Below, piece after piece: positions 47,901-58,192 of a stretch of DNA of 64,000 nt. The translations under genes and the position numbers were made by a program. Source of the DNA: Modestobacter sp. L9-4 (GTDB lineage Bacteria; Actinomycetota; Actinomycetes; Mycobacteriales; Geodermatophilaceae); NCBI RefSeq assembly GCF_019112525.1, contig NZ_CP077800.1, forward strand, positions 1,116,001 through 1,180,000, given 5' to 3'. Numbering within the stretch: position 1 is the first letter of the stretch; every line of letters starts with the position of its first letter. The notes under the pieces are model-generated. The model saw nothing but the letters and a program-made list of their open reading frames with translations. It was not told where the DNA came from and ran no database searches.

Positions 47901-49816
47901 GGTCGGACCCCCGCCCCGGGCACCGGGCCGGGCAGGCCCGGCCACAGCCGGCCGCCGTCGGACTCGAGCAGCTCGACGAGACCGGCCAGCCCCAGCGGGC
48001 GGGACAGCAGGAAGCCCTGCGCGAAGCCGCAGCCCAGCGACTCGAGGACGGCGAGCTGGCCGCTGGTCTCCACGCCCTCGGCCACGACCTCGACGCGCAG
48101 GGTCTCCCCCAGCGCGACGACCGCGGCGCAGACGGCACGCACGTAGGGGTCCCGGTCGATCCGGGAGAGCAGGCTGCGGTCGAGCTTGATGACGTCGACC
48201 GGCAGCCCGCCCAGGCCGGTCAGCGAGGTCGCGCCACGTCCGAGGTCGTCCAGTGCGACGTGCACGCCCATCCGCCGCAGCGCGGAGACGTCGTCGTGCA
48301 CCCGCGGCCCGGTGAGCGCGGACTCGGCCAGCTCGACCACGAGGCGCCCGGCCGGCAGGCCGCTGTCGGCCAGCGCCCGCGTCACGTCGGCCACCAGCGT
48401 GCCCGCGGCCAGGTGGGCCGCGGAGACGTTGACGCCCAGGCGCAGCGCGGGGCCCGCGTGCGGCAGCCGGACCGCCGCGCTCGTGGCGTCGCGCAGCACC
48501 CAGCGCTGCAGGTCGACGGCCATCCCGGCACGGGCGGCCACCGGCAGGAACTCCTCGGGCTCCACGTCGCCCAGGTCGGGGTGCCGCCAGCGCATCAGCG
48601 CCTCGACGCCGGCGACCCGGTGCTCGGCCAGGTCGACGACGGGCAGCCAGGCCAGCTCCAGCTCGCCGCGGTCACGGGCCCCGACGAGGTCGGCGCGCAG
48701 CCGCTCCCGGCGGTCGCGGACGGCGCTGAGCTCGGGGCGGTGCCGGGAGACCGCGCCGCTGCCGGTCGCGCGGGCGTCGGCCAGGGCCAGCTCGGCACGG
48801 TCGTGCACCTGCGCGGTCGACAGTCCGGCGGACACCGGCGCGAGGCCGACGACGGCACCGAGGTCGACGATGCCGGCGCCGGTGACGATCGGCGCCTCCA
48901 GGACGGCCAGGCAGCGGGCGGCGAGCCGGTCGACCTCGGCCGGGGTGCCGGAGGCGAGCACGCCGAACAGCTCGGCGTCGACCCGGGCGACGTCGTCCTC
49001 GCCGCGGACCGTGGCACGCAGCCGGCGGGCGACCTCGACCAGCGCGGCCTCCACGGCGTACCGGCCGGCGTCCTCGTGCACCGCGCGGAGCCCGTGCACC
49101 TCCACCAGCAGGACGCTGCGGTCGGCGGCGCCGTCGGTGAGGACCCGGTCCAGGGCGCGCTCGTGGGCGGCCCGGTTGGGCAGCCCGGTCAGGGGGTCGG
49201 TGAAGGCGAGGGCGGTCAGCGCCCGCTCGTGCTCGGCGCGGGCGGTGACGTCGCGGCCCTGCAGCACCAGGGCGCGCACCGCGGGGTCGGCGCGCAGGTC
49301 GCTGACCGTGGTCTCCAGCTCCCTCGGGTGTCCGGCGTCCTCGAGCAGCCGGACGGTGTGCCGCCGCTCGACGGGCAGCGGGTCGACGAGCCAGGTGCGG
49401 AGCGCGGCGGCGTCCTCGGCCGGCACGCAGTCGGTCAGCGGGCGGCCGAGCAGACCCGGCCGGGCGGGGGTCACCCAGGTGACGCGCAGGTCGCCGTCGA
49501 GCTCGAGGACGACGTCGCTGCCGGCGGCGGCCAGCGCACGGTGCACGGTCTCGCTGCGCCGCAGCGCGGCGGCGGCCCGGGCCCCGTCGCGGACGGCGGC
49601 GGACCGCTGCAGCGTGGTGAGCAGCAGGCAGCCGGCCAGTGCGGCGCCGGCGACCGGCGGGAGGTCGACGTCGAGCAGGGCGGAGCCCAGGAGCGCCAGG
49701 ACCGCGGCCACCAGCGCCAGCTGCGGCACGAGCTGCTCGCGCAGTCGCAGGTGCGCGTCGTCGGCCGGGTGGGCACGCCGCCGCCCGGACGCTGACCGAC
49801 GACGCGTGTGCTCCAC
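47897..49816 (-). CDS. EAL phosphodiesterase with degenerate GGDEF and PAS domain
   Basis: Protein of 639 residues. Two hydrophobic helices (LALVAAVLALLGSALLDV; PVAGAALAGCLLLTTL) are followed by a PAS-like domain (SDVVLELDGDLRVTWVTPARP) and a GGDEF fold. In that fold the active motif has become DAELF (280-284), so cyclase activity is lost. An intact-looking EAL domain (EAL 405-407, NVSAAHL, VELAES, DDLGRG, IKLDRS, AEGVET) follows. Predicted c-di-GMP phosphodiesterase, perhaps GTP-regulated. GTG start. Confidence 0.9.
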   Translation of the reverse strand: MEHTRRRSASGRRRAHPADDAHLRLREQLVPQLALVAAVLALLGSALLDVDLPPVAGAALAGCLLLTTLQRSAAVRDGARAAAALRRSETVHRALAAAGSDVVLELDGDLRVTWVTPARPGLLGRPLTDCVPAEDAAALRTWLVDPLPVERRHTVRLLEDAGHPRELETTVSDLRADPAVRALVLQGRDVTARAEHERALTALAFTDPLTGLPNRAAHERALDRVLTDGAADRSVLLVEVHGLRAVHEDAGRYAVEAALVEVARRLRATVRGEDDVARVDAELFGVLASGTPAEVDRLAARCLAVLEAPIVTGAGIVDLGAVVGLAPVSAGLSTAQVHDRAELALADARATGSGAVSRHRPELSAVRDRRERLRADLVGARDRGELELAWLPVVDLAEHRVAGVEALMRWRHPDLGDVEPEEFLPVAARAGMAVDLQRWVLRDATSAAVRLPHAGPALRLGVNVSAAHLAAGTLVADVTRALADSGLPAGRLVVELAESALTGPRVHDDVSALRRMGVHVALDDLGRGATSLTGLGGLPVDVIKLDRSLLSRIDRDPYVRAVCAAVVALGETLRVEVVAEGVETSGQLAVLESLGCGFAQGFLLSRPLGLAGLVELLESDGGRLWPGLPGPVPGAGVRP

Positions 49817-49834
49817 CCCAGCACTGTCGGCGGT

Positions 49835-49866
49835 CCTCCCCCCGCACTCGAGGGTCCGGGGGGAGG
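49835..49866 (-). terminator. ilvD terminator
   Basis: CCTCCCCCCG/CGGGGGGAGG make a 10-bp stem around a 12-nt loop. A second stem CACCCG/CGGGTG at 49870-49887 lies between it and the ilvD stop. Confidence 0.65.
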
Positions 49867-49893
49867 GCTCACCCGTTCGGGCGGGTGCGCCGC

Positions 49894-51615
49894 TCAGCTG
49901 GTGATGGCGCCCTGGGCCGCCGAGCCGACCAGCTTCGCGTACTTGGCCAGCACACCGCGGGTGTAGCGGGGCTCCGGCGGTGCCCAGCCCTCGCGGCGGC
50001 CGGCCAGCTCGGCGTCGTCCACCAGCAGGTCCATGGTGCGGGCGGCGAGGTCCAGCCGGATCCGGTCGCCGTCCCGCACGAAGGCGATCGGGCCGCCGTC
50101 GACCGCCTCGGGGGCGATGTGGCCGACGCACAGCCCCGTCGTGCCGCCGGAGAAGCGGCCGTCGGTCAGCAGCAGGACGTCCTTGCCCAGGCCCGCGCCC
50201 TTGATCGCCCCGGTGACGGCGAGCATCTCGCGCATCCCCGGGCCGCCCTTGGGGCCCTCGTAGCGGATGACCACGACGTCGTTGGCCTTCAGCGTGCCCT
50301 CGGTGACGGCGTCCATGGCGCCCTGCTCACCGTCGAAGACCCGGGCGGTGCCCTCGAAGACGTCGGCGTCGAAGCCGGCGGACTTCACGACCGCGCCCTC
50401 CGGGGCCAGCGAGCCCTTGAGGATCGTCAGGCCACCCGTCTTGTGGATCGGGTCGGCCATCGCGTGGATGATCGCGCCGTCGGGGTCCGGCGGGGACAGC
50501 TCCGCGAGGTTCTCCGCCAGCGTGCGGCCGGTGACGGTGAGCGCGTCACCGTGCAGCAGGCCGGCGTCCAGCAGGGCGCGCATGACCACCGGGACGCCGC
50601 CGATGCGGTCGACGTCGGTCATCACGAACCGGCCGAAGGGCTTCACGTCGGCCAGGTGCGGCGTGCGGTCGCCGATCCGGTTGAAGTCGTCCAGGGACAG
50701 GTCGACGTCGGCCTCGTGCGCGATCGCCATCAGGTGCAGGACGGCGTTGGTCGACCCGCCCAGGGCCATGAGCACCGTGATGGCGTTCTCGAACGCGTCC
50801 TTGGTCATGATCTGGCGCGCGGTGATGCCGAGGCGGAGCAGGTTCACCACGGCCTCGCCGGACCGCACCGCGATGTCGTCGCGGCGGCGGTCGGGGGCCG
50901 GCGGGGCGGCGCTGCCGGGCAGCGCCATGCCGAGGGCCTCGGCGATGCTGGCCATGGTGTTGGCGGTGTACATGCCACCGCAGGAGCCCATGCCCGGGCA
51001 GGCGGCCTTCTCGATCGCGGTCAGCTCGTCACGGGTGATCTTCCCGGCGGCGCAGGCCCCGACGCCCTCGAAGACGTCGATGAGGGTGAGGTCCTTGTCG
51101 CCCAGGCGCCCGGGGAGGGTCGAGCCGGAGTAGACGAAGACGCTGGCCAGGTCCAGGCGGGCGGCGGCCATCAGCATGCCGGGCAGCGACTTGTCACAGC
51201 CGGCCAGCAGCACCGAGCCGTCCAGCCGCTCGGCGAACATGACCGTCTCGACGGAGTCGGCGATCACCTCGCGGGAGACGAGTGAGGCGCGCATGCCCTC
51301 GTGGCCCATGGAGATGCCGTCGGAGACCGAGATCGTGCCGAACTCCAGCGGGTAGCCGCCGGCGGCGTGCACGCCCTCCTTGGCAGACTTGGCCAGCCGG
51401 TCCAGGGAGAGGTTGCAGGGGGTGATCTCGTTCCAGGAGGAGGCCACCCCGATCTGCGGCTTCACCCAGTCGTCGTCACCCATCCCGACGGCGCGGAGCA
51501 TCGCCCGGGCCGGGGCCTTGGCGTCCCCGTCGGTGACGTCGCGGCTGCGGGGCTTGATGTCGACGTCCCCGGCGGGTCGGCCGGAGCTGGCGGAGCGGTC
51601 CTCGACGGTCGTCAC
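49894..51615 (-). CDS. ilvD: Dihydroxy-acid dehydratase
   Basis: Fe-S dehydratase of the third common step to valine, isoleucine and pantoate. It has 573 residues from the GTG of [11 protein letters not shown]. Cluster and active residues lie in [47 protein letters not shown] and [23 protein letters not shown]. The extra open frame above the GTG is antisense noise. Monocistronic, no attenuator seen before it. Confidence 0.96.
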   Translation of the reverse strand: MTTVEDRSASSGRPAGDVDIKPRSRDVTDGDAKAPARAMLRAVGMGDDDWVKPQIGVASSWNEITPCNLSLDRLAKSAKEGVHAAGGYPLEFGTISVSDGISMGHEGMRASLVSREVIADSVETVMFAERLDGSVLLAGCDKSLPGMLMAAARLDLASVFVYSGSTLPGRLGDKDLTLIDVFEGVGACAAGKITRDELTAIEKAACPGMGSCGGMYTANTMASIAEALGMALPGSAAPPAPDRRRDDIAVRSGEAVVNLLRLGITARQIMTKDAFENAITVLMALGGSTNAVLHLMAIAHEADVDLSLDDFNRIGDRTPHLADVKPFGRFVMTDVDRIGGVPVVMRALLDAGLLHGDALTVTGRTLAENLAELSPPDPDGAIIHAMADPIHKTGGLTILKGSLAPEGAVVKSAGFDADVFEGTARVFDGEQGAMDAVTEGTLKANDVVVIRYEGPKGGPGMREMLAVTGAIKGAGLGKDVLLLTDGRFSGGTTGLCVGHIAPEAVDGGPIAFVRDGDRIRLDLAARTMDLLVDDAELAGRREGWAPPEPRYTRGVLAKYAKLVGSAAQGAITS

Positions 51616-51694
51616 GACCGGCGATGGTAGGCCGCGGCAGGTGGGCCCCGACGGGCCTGGTCGCGCCGTCCCACGGTCTGGGAAGATCTCAGCC

Positions 51695-52075
51695 GTGGCT
51701 GTCGCTCGTCTGCGCATGGGCCGGACAGCGCTGCTGCCGGTCGCTGTCGGTTTCGTCCTGGTGCTCCCGCTGGCCGGGGTGACGCTGTGGGCGCTGCTGC
51801 TCCTGCTGCTCCCACTCGCCGCGGCGGCCTGGGTGCTGCGGGTGGGCGTCGACGTCTCCGACGCCGGGGTGACCGCCCGGTCGGTGGTCTCCGCGCGCAC
51901 CGTCGGCTGGCCGGAGCTGTCCGGCATCCGGGTGGGCGAGGGCAGGGAGCTGTGGCTGGTGACGACCACCGGCAGCCAGGTGCGCCTGCCGGTGCTCCGC
52001 GCCCGCGACCTCCCCCAGCTCGCCGCCCTCTCCGGTGGCCGCATCCCCGACCCCGGCACGCCGACTGCGCGCTGA
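51695..52075 (+). CDS. PH-domain small membrane protein
   Basis: Protein of 126 residues. Two adjacent helices ([38 protein letters not shown]) precede a bacterial PH-like beta domain ([29 protein letters not shown]...[15 protein letters not shown]). The family function is unknown. GTG start (VAVARLRMG), 80 bases from the divergent ilvD. Followed by a copy of the dispersed repeat. Confidence 0.78.
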   Translation: MAVARLRMGRTALLPVAVGFVLVLPLAGVTLWALLLLLLPLAAAAWVLRVGVDVSDAGVTARSVVSARTVGWPELSGIRVGEGRELWLVTTTGSQVRLPVLRARDLPQLAALSGGRIPDPGTPTAR

Positions 52076-52080
52076 CCCGT

Positions 52081-52190
52081 CGGCCCCCTCGCAGGGGCCC
52101 GCGACGCGCGGAGCGTGTCGTGGGGAGCGAGTCGGAGGACCCCGTCCTCCTCGTCCCTCGCGGGCTCGGGACGAGCCTCGGGACGGGGCC
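52081..52190. repeat. Dispersed GC-rich intergenic repeat, copy B
   Basis: From 52134 it repeats the copy at 3410 almost base for base: GGAGGACCCC, TCCTCCTC, CCTCGC-GG-CTCGGG, GAGCCTCGGGACGGGGCC. It begins like copy A with CGGCCCCCT...GCAGGGG and fills the whole gap between two convergent genes. Confidence 0.65.
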
Positions 52191-53141
52191 TCAGTAGTCG
52201 GTGACGACGTTCTGCAGGGGCTGACCGGCCAGGACCCGCTCGAGCTGGGCGGTGATGGCGGCGGTGGTGCGGTCGTCGGTGTCGGGCACGGCGCCGCCGA
52301 CGTGCGGGGTGAGCAGCAGGCCCGGCGCCGACCACAGCGGGTGGCCCGCGGGCAGCGGCTCGGGGTCGGTGACGTCCAGTGCCGCCCGCAGCCGCCCGGC
52401 GGTCAGCTCGGCCACCAGCGCGTCGGTGTCCACGACCACGCCGCGGGCGGCGTTGACCAGCAGGGCGTCGTCCGCCATGGCGGCGAGGAACGCCGCGTCG
52501 ACCATGCCGGTGGTCTGCGGGGTGACCGGCACGATCAGCACCACGACGTCGGCGTGCGGCAGGAGCGCGGGCAGCTCCTCGAAGCCGTGCACGCCGTCGC
52601 GGGCGGTGCGGGCGACCCAGGTCAGCTCGACGTCGAAGCCGGCCATCATCGCGCCGATCCGGCGGCCGATGTCACCGGCGCCAACGACGAGCACCCGCGC
52701 CCCGACCAGGCTGTGTGCCGAGCCCGGGGACCAGCGTCCGGCGGCGGCCTCGCGGACGTAGTGCGAGAGGCCGCGCTGGGCGGCCAGCGTCGCGGCGACC
52801 GCCCACTCGGCGGTGGCGGGGGTGTGCGCGCCGCGGGCGTTGCACAGGACGACCCCGGCGGGCAGCTTCCCGGCCCAGGCCTCCGCCCCGGCGCTGCGCA
52901 GCTGGACCAGCTGCAGCCGGGGCAGCGCCTCGAGCAGCTCGGTGTCCAGGGCACCCCGCGGGACGAGCACCTGCGACTGCGCGGCCTCACCGGTGGGCAG
53001 GCCGTCGCGGCGGTCGAACCGGTGCGCGCGCACCCGCGGCGACACCGCCGCCACCGCCTCGGCGAGCGCGGTGGTGGTCACGAGGACGTGCAGCGTCTCG
53101 TCGGGGCCGAGGTCGAGGACGGGCGCGGGGGCGTCGGGCAC
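52191..53141 (-). CDS. D-isomer-specific 2-hydroxyacid dehydrogenase
   Basis: NAD-binding dehydrogenase of 316 residues. The Rossmann motif is [17 protein letters not shown]; catalytic Arg lies in [16 protein letters not shown], Glu in [11 protein letters not shown] and His in [13 protein letters not shown]. Substrate cannot be predicted. GTG start ([10 protein letters not shown]) faces the PQQ-dehydrogenase-like gene. Confidence 0.88.
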   Translation of the reverse strand: MPDAPAPVLDLGPDETLHVLVTTTALAEAVAAVSPRVRAHRFDRRDGLPTGEAAQSQVLVPRGALDTELLEALPRLQLVQLRSAGAEAWAGKLPAGVVLCNARGAHTPATAEWAVAATLAAQRGLSHYVREAAAGRWSPGSAHSLVGARVLVVGAGDIGRRIGAMMAGFDVELTWVARTARDGVHGFEELPALLPHADVVVLIVPVTPQTTGMVDAAFLAAMADDALLVNAARGVVVDTDALVAELTAGRLRAALDVTDPEPLPAGHPLWSAPGLLLTPHVGGAVPDTDDRTTAAITAQLERVLAGQPLQNVVTDY

Positions 53142-53189
53142 GGCTGCTGACCCTAGGTGCGGCCGGCCGGCACCACCCGCCGGGGCACC

Positions 53190-53217
53190 CGACGGCCGGC
53201 GCCGGCCGTCGTACTGT
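53190..53217 (+). promoter_or_regulatory. Perfect 22-bp palindrome followed by TACTGT -10 box
   Basis: The arms (CGACGGCCGGC and its complement, 53190-53211) are perfectly symmetric and touch a TACTGT hexamer at 53212-53217. The hexamer lies 6 bases before the GTG of the next gene, so transcription probably begins at or next to the start codon. The palindrome occupies the spacer of that promoter. Confidence 0.55.
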
Positions 53218-53223
53218 GGGCCG

Positions 53224-54357
53224 GTGGGACGGCGGAGCACGGCACCCGGGGCCCGGCGGCTGGCCGCGGTGGCGGTGGGCTGTGTGCTGCTCGCCGGCTG
53301 CGGCGGCGGCTACGAGCCCGCCGGGCCGTTCCGCGAGCTGCCGCAGGGGCAGCCCCCGGAGGTGGCGCCCCCGCCGGAGGGCAACAGCGCCCCGGCCCCG
53401 GGCACGCCCGGCTCCCCCGGCGGGCAGGACGACCAGGACGGCGACCCGAACGTCGTGGCCACCGACCTCGCGGTGCCCACCGGCCTGGTGGTGCTCCCCG
53501 ACGGGACGGCGGTCGTGGGCGAGCGCGACACCGGGCGGCTGATGAAGGTCTTCCCGGACCGCTCCCCCGCCACCGAGCTGATGACGCTGCCGGGCATCGA
53601 CACCGGCGGCGACGGCGGGCTGCTCGGGCTGGCGATCTCGCCGACGTTCACCGAGGACGGCCTGTTCTACGCCTACGTGTCGACGGCGACGGACAACCGG
53701 GTGGTCCGCTTCCCGCTCGGCGGCACGCCCAACCCGGTGCTGACCGGCATCCCGCACGGCGCCGAGCACAACGGCGGCGGGCTGCTGTTCGGCGCCGACG
53801 GGACGCTGTTCGTGGGCACGGGCGACGTCGGCGACCCGGCCCTGGCCGCGGACCAGACGTCCCTGGCCGGCAAGGTGCTCGCCGTCGACGTGTTCGGCCA
53901 GCCGGTGGGCCCCAGCCCCGTGCTCAGCAGCGGGCACCGCGACGTGACGGCGCTGTGCACCGACGGCGTCGGCCCGGTGTTCGCCACCGACGCCCCCGAC
54001 CAGCTGGACGCCGTCTCCCCCGGCGAGCGCCGCCAGCGCGAGGAGCCGATCACCTCGATCGCCGCGCCCGACGCCGGCCTGGCCGGTTGCGCGGTCTCCG
54101 GGCCCTACGTGTTCCTGGGCGCCCTGGACGGGAAGCGGGTGCACGTGGTCGAGCTCGACGGCACCCGCACCCCGGTCGGCGAGCCCGAGCCGTTCCTGCA
54201 GGACGTCTACGGCCGGCTGCGCACCGTCGTCCTCGGCTCCGACGGGGCGTTGTGGATCACCACGTCCAACGAGGACGGGGTGGGCACCCCCGCCGAGGAC
54301 GACGACCGGGTGATCCGGATCCTGCCGCCGGCCGGTGGAGCCAGTTCGCCGCTGTGA
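53224..54357 (+). CDS. PQQ-dependent sugar dehydrogenase-like lipoprotein
   Basis: Exported beta-propeller of 377 residues. The N-terminus has a signal peptide with lipobox LLAGC (near residue 26). GSDH/glucose-sorbosone dehydrogenase repeats follow: PTGLVVLPDGTAVVGERDTGRL, GGDGGLLGLAISPTF, FYAYVSTATDNRVVRF and GNGGGLLFG-type HNGGGLLFGADGTLFVGTGDVGDP. The catalytic His lies in the HNGGG segment. Likely a membrane-anchored aldose dehydrogenase. PQQ synthesis genes are not in this window. Confidence 0.87.
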   Translation: MGRRSTAPGARRLAAVAVGCVLLAGCGGGYEPAGPFRELPQGQPPEVAPPPEGNSAPAPGTPGSPGGQDDQDGDPNVVATDLAVPTGLVVLPDGTAVVGERDTGRLMKVFPDRSPATELMTLPGIDTGGDGGLLGLAISPTFTEDGLFYAYVSTATDNRVVRFPLGGTPNPVLTGIPHGAEHNGGGLLFGADGTLFVGTGDVGDPALAADQTSLAGKVLAVDVFGQPVGPSPVLSSGHRDVTALCTDGVGPVFATDAPDQLDAVSPGERRQREEPITSIAAPDAGLAGCAVSGPYVFLGALDGKRVHVVELDGTRTPVGEPEPFLQDVYGRLRTVVLGSDGALWITTSNEDGVGTPAEDDDRVIRILPPAGGASSPL

Positions 54358-54387
54358 CGGCGGGGGTCGCCCGTCCGGGACCCCGCC

Positions 54388-54975
54388 TCAGCGGCGGACC
54401 GGGCCGTCCGGTGGCCGGGTGAAGCGGTGGACGACGTGGTCGCGCGGGTCGTCCGGGTGGTCGGGCTCCATCTCACCCTCCGCGTACCAGGTCGCCCCGG
54501 CCCGGCGCAGCGCCTGCCAGGAGGCGGTGTTGCCGAGCGCCACCGGGACGAGGACGTCGCGGGCGGCGGGGTGGTCGGCGAACCCGCGCGCGACCGCGGC
54601 CGCGATCAGGCCCGCGCCGAGGCCGCGCCCGCGGGCGGCCGGCTCACCGACCAGGTAGTCGATGCTCAGCGCGCCCGGTGGCACGGGGCAGACGCCGGCG
54701 AACTCGGCGACGTACTCCGGGTAGGCCTCGATCGGGTAGACCTGCACCAGCCCGAAGGGCGCCGCCGCGCCGTCGGGCGACCACCCCGGCGCCCAGCCCA
54801 GGTACAGCGCGGTGACGTCCGCGCCGTCCAGGCTGGGGCCGAAGTCGCGCTCCACCGCCGCCGCTGAGCTGTCGTGGTGCCACCAGCGCGCGACGAGCGG
54901 CTCGGCCAGCCAGCGGCCGAGCAGGGGGAGGTCCGCCCGGGTGAGCGGGCGCAGCTCGACGGTGGGCAGGACCAC
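54388..54975 (-). CDS. GNAT acetyltransferase, AAC(6')-Ib-like
   Basis: Acetyltransferase of 195 residues. WLAEPLVARWWHHDSSAAAVERDFGPSLDG and SIDYLVGEPAARGRGLGAGLIAA resemble the aminoglycoside 6'-N-acetyltransferase branch (Acetyltransf_8). The closest functional alternatives are siderophore (IucB-like) or amino-sugar acetylation. Resistance activity is unproven. GTG start MVLPTVEL. Minus strand just after gatB. Confidence 0.8.
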   Translation of the reverse strand: MVLPTVELRPLTRADLPLLGRWLAEPLVARWWHHDSSAAAVERDFGPSLDGADVTALYLGWAPGWSPDGAAAPFGLVQVYPIEAYPEYVAEFAGVCPVPPGALSIDYLVGEPAARGRGLGAGLIAAAVARGFADHPAARDVLVPVALGNTASWQALRRAGATWYAEGEMEPDHPDDPRDHVVHRFTRPPDGPVRR

Positions 54976-54984
54976 CGCCCCAGG

Positions 54985-56490
54985 CTAGGAGCCCAGCACC
55001 CGCTCCTCCAGCATCCGCTTCACGGTGGGCGCATCGGCCTTGCCGCGGGTGGTCTTCATGACCGCCCCGACGAGCGCGCCGAGCGCGGCGACCTTGCCCG
55101 ACTGCACCTTGGCGATGACGTCGGGGGCGCCGGCGATGGCGGCCTCGACCGCGGCCACCAGCTCGTCGGACTCCCCCATGACCGCCAGGCCCTGGGCCTC
55201 GACGACCTGGGCCGGGTCGCCCTGGCCGGCCAGCACGCCGTCGAGCACCTGACGGGCCAGCTTGTCGTTGATCGTGCCCGCGGTGACCAGCCCGCACAGC
55301 TGCGCGACCTGGACCGGGGTGACGGCCAGCTCGGTCAGCTCGACGCCGGTGTCGTTGGCGCGGCGGGCGAGGTCGCCCAGCCACCACTTGCGGGCGTCAC
55401 CCGGGGCGGCACCGGCGGCGACGGTCTGCTCGACCAGGCCGAGGGCACCGGCGTTGGCCAGCCAGGTCATCTCGGTGCCCGAGATGCCCCACTCCTCCTG
55501 CAGCCGGGCGCGGCGGGCGGCCGGCAGCTCGGGCAGGCCGGCGCGCAGCGTCTCGATCCAGTCGGCGTCGGGGGCCAGCGGCACGAGGTCGGGCTCGGGG
55601 AAGTACCGGTAGTCGGTCGCCTCCTCCTTGCTCCGCCCCGAGGACGTGGTGCCGGTGTCCTCGTGGAAGTGCCGGGTCTCCTGGACCACCCGGCCGCCCT
55701 CGTCCAGCACGGCGGCCTGGCGGCGCATCTCGAAGCGCACGGCCCGCTCGACCGAACGCAGCGAGTTCACGTTCTTGGTCTCGGTGCGGGTGCCCAGCTC
55801 GGCCGCGCCGGTCGGGTTGAGCGAGATGTTGACGTCGCAGCGCAGGCTGCCCTGCTCCATCCGGACGTCGGAGGCGCCGAGGGCCTGGACGATCTCGCGC
55901 AGCTCGGTGACGTAGGCGCGGGCGACCTCGGGGGCCAGCGCACCGGCGCCGGGGACCGGGCGGGTGACGATCTCCACCAGCGGGATGCCGGCCCGGTTGA
56001 AGTCGACCAGCGAGTGGTCGGCGCCGTGGATGCGCCCGGTGGCCCCACCGACGTGCAGGTTCTTGCCGGTGTCCTCCTCCAGGTGCACCCGCTCGATCTC
56101 CACGCGGTACGTGCGGCCCTCGACGTCGACGTCCAGGAAGCCGTCGACGCACAGCGGCTCGTCGAACTGGCTGGTCTGGTACCCCTTCGGGATGTCGGGG
56201 TAGAAGTAGTTCTTCCGCGCGAACCGGGACCAGTTGGCGATGCTGCAGCCCAGCGCCAGGCCGATCTGGATGGTCGACTCGACGGCGGCGGCGTTGGCCA
56301 CCGGCAGCGACCCGGGCATGCCCAGGCAGACCGGGCAGGTCTGGGTGTTCGGCTCGGCGCCGAAGGTGGTCGAGCAGCCGCAGAACATCTTCGAGGCGGT
56401 GCCCAGCTCGACGTGGGTCTCCAGGCCGATGACCGGCTCGTAGCGGGTCAGCAGCTCGTCGTAGTCGACGAGGCGATCGGTGGTGCTCAC
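54985..56490 (-). CDS. gatB: Asp/Glu-tRNA amidotransferase subunit B
   Basis: Amidates misacylated Glu-tRNA-Gln and Asp-tRNA-Asn. It has 501 residues. [45 protein letters not shown] includes the zinc-binding cysteines, and [14 protein letters not shown] is also conserved. The C-terminal Yqey-like helical domain starts near residue 390. The GTG start overlaps the stop of the small membrane gene (GTGA). Acts as GatCAB with the two genes upstream. Confidence 0.97.
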   Translation of the reverse strand: MSTTDRLVDYDELLTRYEPVIGLETHVELGTASKMFCGCSTTFGAEPNTQTCPVCLGMPGSLPVANAAAVESTIQIGLALGCSIANWSRFARKNYFYPDIPKGYQTSQFDEPLCVDGFLDVDVEGRTYRVEIERVHLEEDTGKNLHVGGATGRIHGADHSLVDFNRAGIPLVEIVTRPVPGAGALAPEVARAYVTELREIVQALGASDVRMEQGSLRCDVNISLNPTGAAELGTRTETKNVNSLRSVERAVRFEMRRQAAVLDEGGRVVQETRHFHEDTGTTSSGRSKEEATDYRYFPEPDLVPLAPDADWIETLRAGLPELPAARRARLQEEWGISGTEMTWLANAGALGLVEQTVAAGAAPGDARKWWLGDLARRANDTGVELTELAVTPVQVAQLCGLVTAGTINDKLARQVLDGVLAGQGDPAQVVEAQGLAVMGESDELVAAVEAAIAGAPDVIAKVQSGKVAALGALVGAVMKTTRGKADAPTVKRMLEERVLGS

Positions 56491-56678
56491 TTGCGCTCCC
56501 CAGCAGAGGACGGGCCGGAGGGCGTGGAACGGAAGGCGAGCAGTGCCGCCCCGCCGGTCAGCACGCCCAGGACGATGAAGACGGCGAACACGGGGCGGCC
56601 GCTGACGGCCCAGCCGATGATGCCCGCCAGGACCACGAAGAGCGTCAGGGCCCAGGCGGCCTTGAGTGCGCCGTTCAC
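56487..56678 (-). CDS. Small membrane protein inserted between gatA and gatB
   Basis: Protein of 63 residues with two transmembrane helices ([40 protein letters not shown]) and a short Ser/Lys tail. No known domain. Its GTG overlaps the gatA stop and its stop overlaps the gatB start, so ribosomes would pass through it. Its role beside GatCAB is unknown. Confidence 0.8.
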   Translation of the reverse strand: MNGALKAAWALTLFVVLAGIIGWAVSGRPVFAVFIVLGVLTGGAALLAFRSTPSGPSSAGERK

Positions 56679-58192
56679 GCGCGCACCCCGGGCAGCTCGT
56701 CGAGCAGCCGGTGCCCGCGGGCGGCGTCCTGCGCGGCCTCGAGCGCGGCGGCGACCCGGTAGCAGCGGTCGTCGGCGAGCGCGGGGGCCATGACCTGGAA
56801 GCCGACCGGCAGGCCCTCGGACAGCCCGCTGGGCACCGAGATGGCCGGCAGCCCGGCGAGGCTGGCCGGCAGGGTGCAGAGGTCGGCGGCGTACATGGCG
56901 ATCGGGTCCTCGACGCGGGAGCCGATCGGGAAGGCGACCGTCGGGGTGGTCGGGCTGACCAGCACGTCGACACCGGCGAAGGCGGCGGTGAAGTCGCGGG
57001 TGATCAGCGTGCGGACCTTCTGCGCCTGGGCGTAGTAGGCGTCGTAGAGGCCGCTGGACAGCGCGTACGTGCCCAGGATGATCCGCCGCTTGACCTCGGG
57101 CCCGAAGCCCTGCTCGCGGGTGAGCGCCATGACCTCGTCGAGGTCGTGGCTGCCGTCGTCGCCGACCCGCAGGCCGAACCGCACGCCCTCGTAGCGGGAC
57201 AGGTTCGACGACGCCTCGCTGGGCGCGATGAGGTAGTAGGCGGGCAGCGCCAGGTCGAAGGAGGGGCAGGAGACCTCGACGACCTCTGCACCCAGGCCCG
57301 CGAGCAGCTCGACGGCCTCGCGGGTGCGGGCCAGGACACCGGGCTCGTAGCCGTCGGTGTGCCCGTCCCCGCCCAGCTCGCGGACGACGCCGACCCGGAC
57401 GCCGCTGAGGTCGCCGGACGCACCGGCGCGGGCGGCGTCGGCGAACCCGGTCGCGGGCCGGTCGATGCTGGTGGAGTCGCGCGGGTCGTACCCGCCGATC
57501 ACCTCGTGCATCAGCGCGGCGTCGAGCACCGTGCGCGCCATCGGGCCGGCCTGGTCGAGGCTGGAGGAGAAGGCGATGAGGCCGTATCGGGACACCGAGC
57601 CGTAGGTGGGCTTGTGCCCGACCAGCCCGGTGACGGCGGCCGGCTGGCGGATCGAACCGCCGGTGTCGGTGCCGATCGACCAGGGCGCGAGGTGCCCGGC
57701 GACCGCGGCGCTGGACCCGCCGGAGGAGCCGCCGGGGATGCGGTCGAGGTCCCAGGGGTTGCGGGTGACCTGGTAGGCGGAGTTCTCCGTGGAGGAGCCC
57801 ATCGCGAACTCGTCCATGTTGGTCTTGCCCAGCAGCACCGTGCCGGCGTCGGCCAGCCGGGTGGCGAGGGTGGCGCTGTAGGGCGGGCGCCAGCCCTCGA
57901 GGATCTTCGAGCCGCTGGTGGTCGGCACGCCCTCGGTGACCACCAGGTCCTTGAGGGCCACCGGCACACCGGCCAGCGGACCGAGCTCGTCGCCGGCGGC
58001 GCGGGCGGAGTCGATCGCGGTGGCGCCGGCGAGCGCGGCTTCGGCGTCGACATGCAGGTAGGCGCCCAGCGCGCCGTCCTCGGCGGCGATGCGGTCCAGG
58101 TGCGCGCGGGTCACCTCGACGGCGCTCACCTCACCGGCGGACAGCAGCCGGGACAGCCCGGCGACGTCGGTGGTGGTCAGGTCGGTGCTCAC
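56675..58192 (-). CDS. gatA: Asp/Glu-tRNA amidotransferase subunit A
   Basis: Glutaminase/amidase subunit of 505 residues. The catalytic Ser-cis-Ser-Lys set is Lys in [12 protein letters not shown], then [13 protein letters not shown] and [28 protein letters not shown] start overlaps the gatC stop. Order gatC-gatA-orf-gatB. Confidence 0.97.
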   Translation of the reverse strand: MSTDLTTTDVAGLSRLLSAGEVSAVEVTRAHLDRIAAEDGALGAYLHVDAEAALAGATAIDSARAAGDELGPLAGVPVALKDLVVTEGVPTTSGSKILEGWRPPYSATLATRLADAGTVLLGKTNMDEFAMGSSTENSAYQVTRNPWDLDRIPGGSSGGSSAAVAGHLAPWSIGTDTGGSIRQPAAVTGLVGHKPTYGSVSRYGLIAFSSSLDQAGPMARTVLDAALMHEVIGGYDPRDSTSIDRPATGFADAARAGASGDLSGVRVGVVRELGGDGHTDGYEPGVLARTREAVELLAGLGAEVVEVSCPSFDLALPAYYLIAPSEASSNLSRYEGVRFGLRVGDDGSHDLDEVMALTREQGFGPEVKRRIILGTYALSSGLYDAYYAQAQKVRTLITRDFTAAFAGVDVLVSPTTPTVAFPIGSRVEDPIAMYAADLCTLPASLAGLPAISVPSGLSEGLPVGFQVMAPALADDRCYRVAAALEAAQDAARGHRLLDELPGVRA

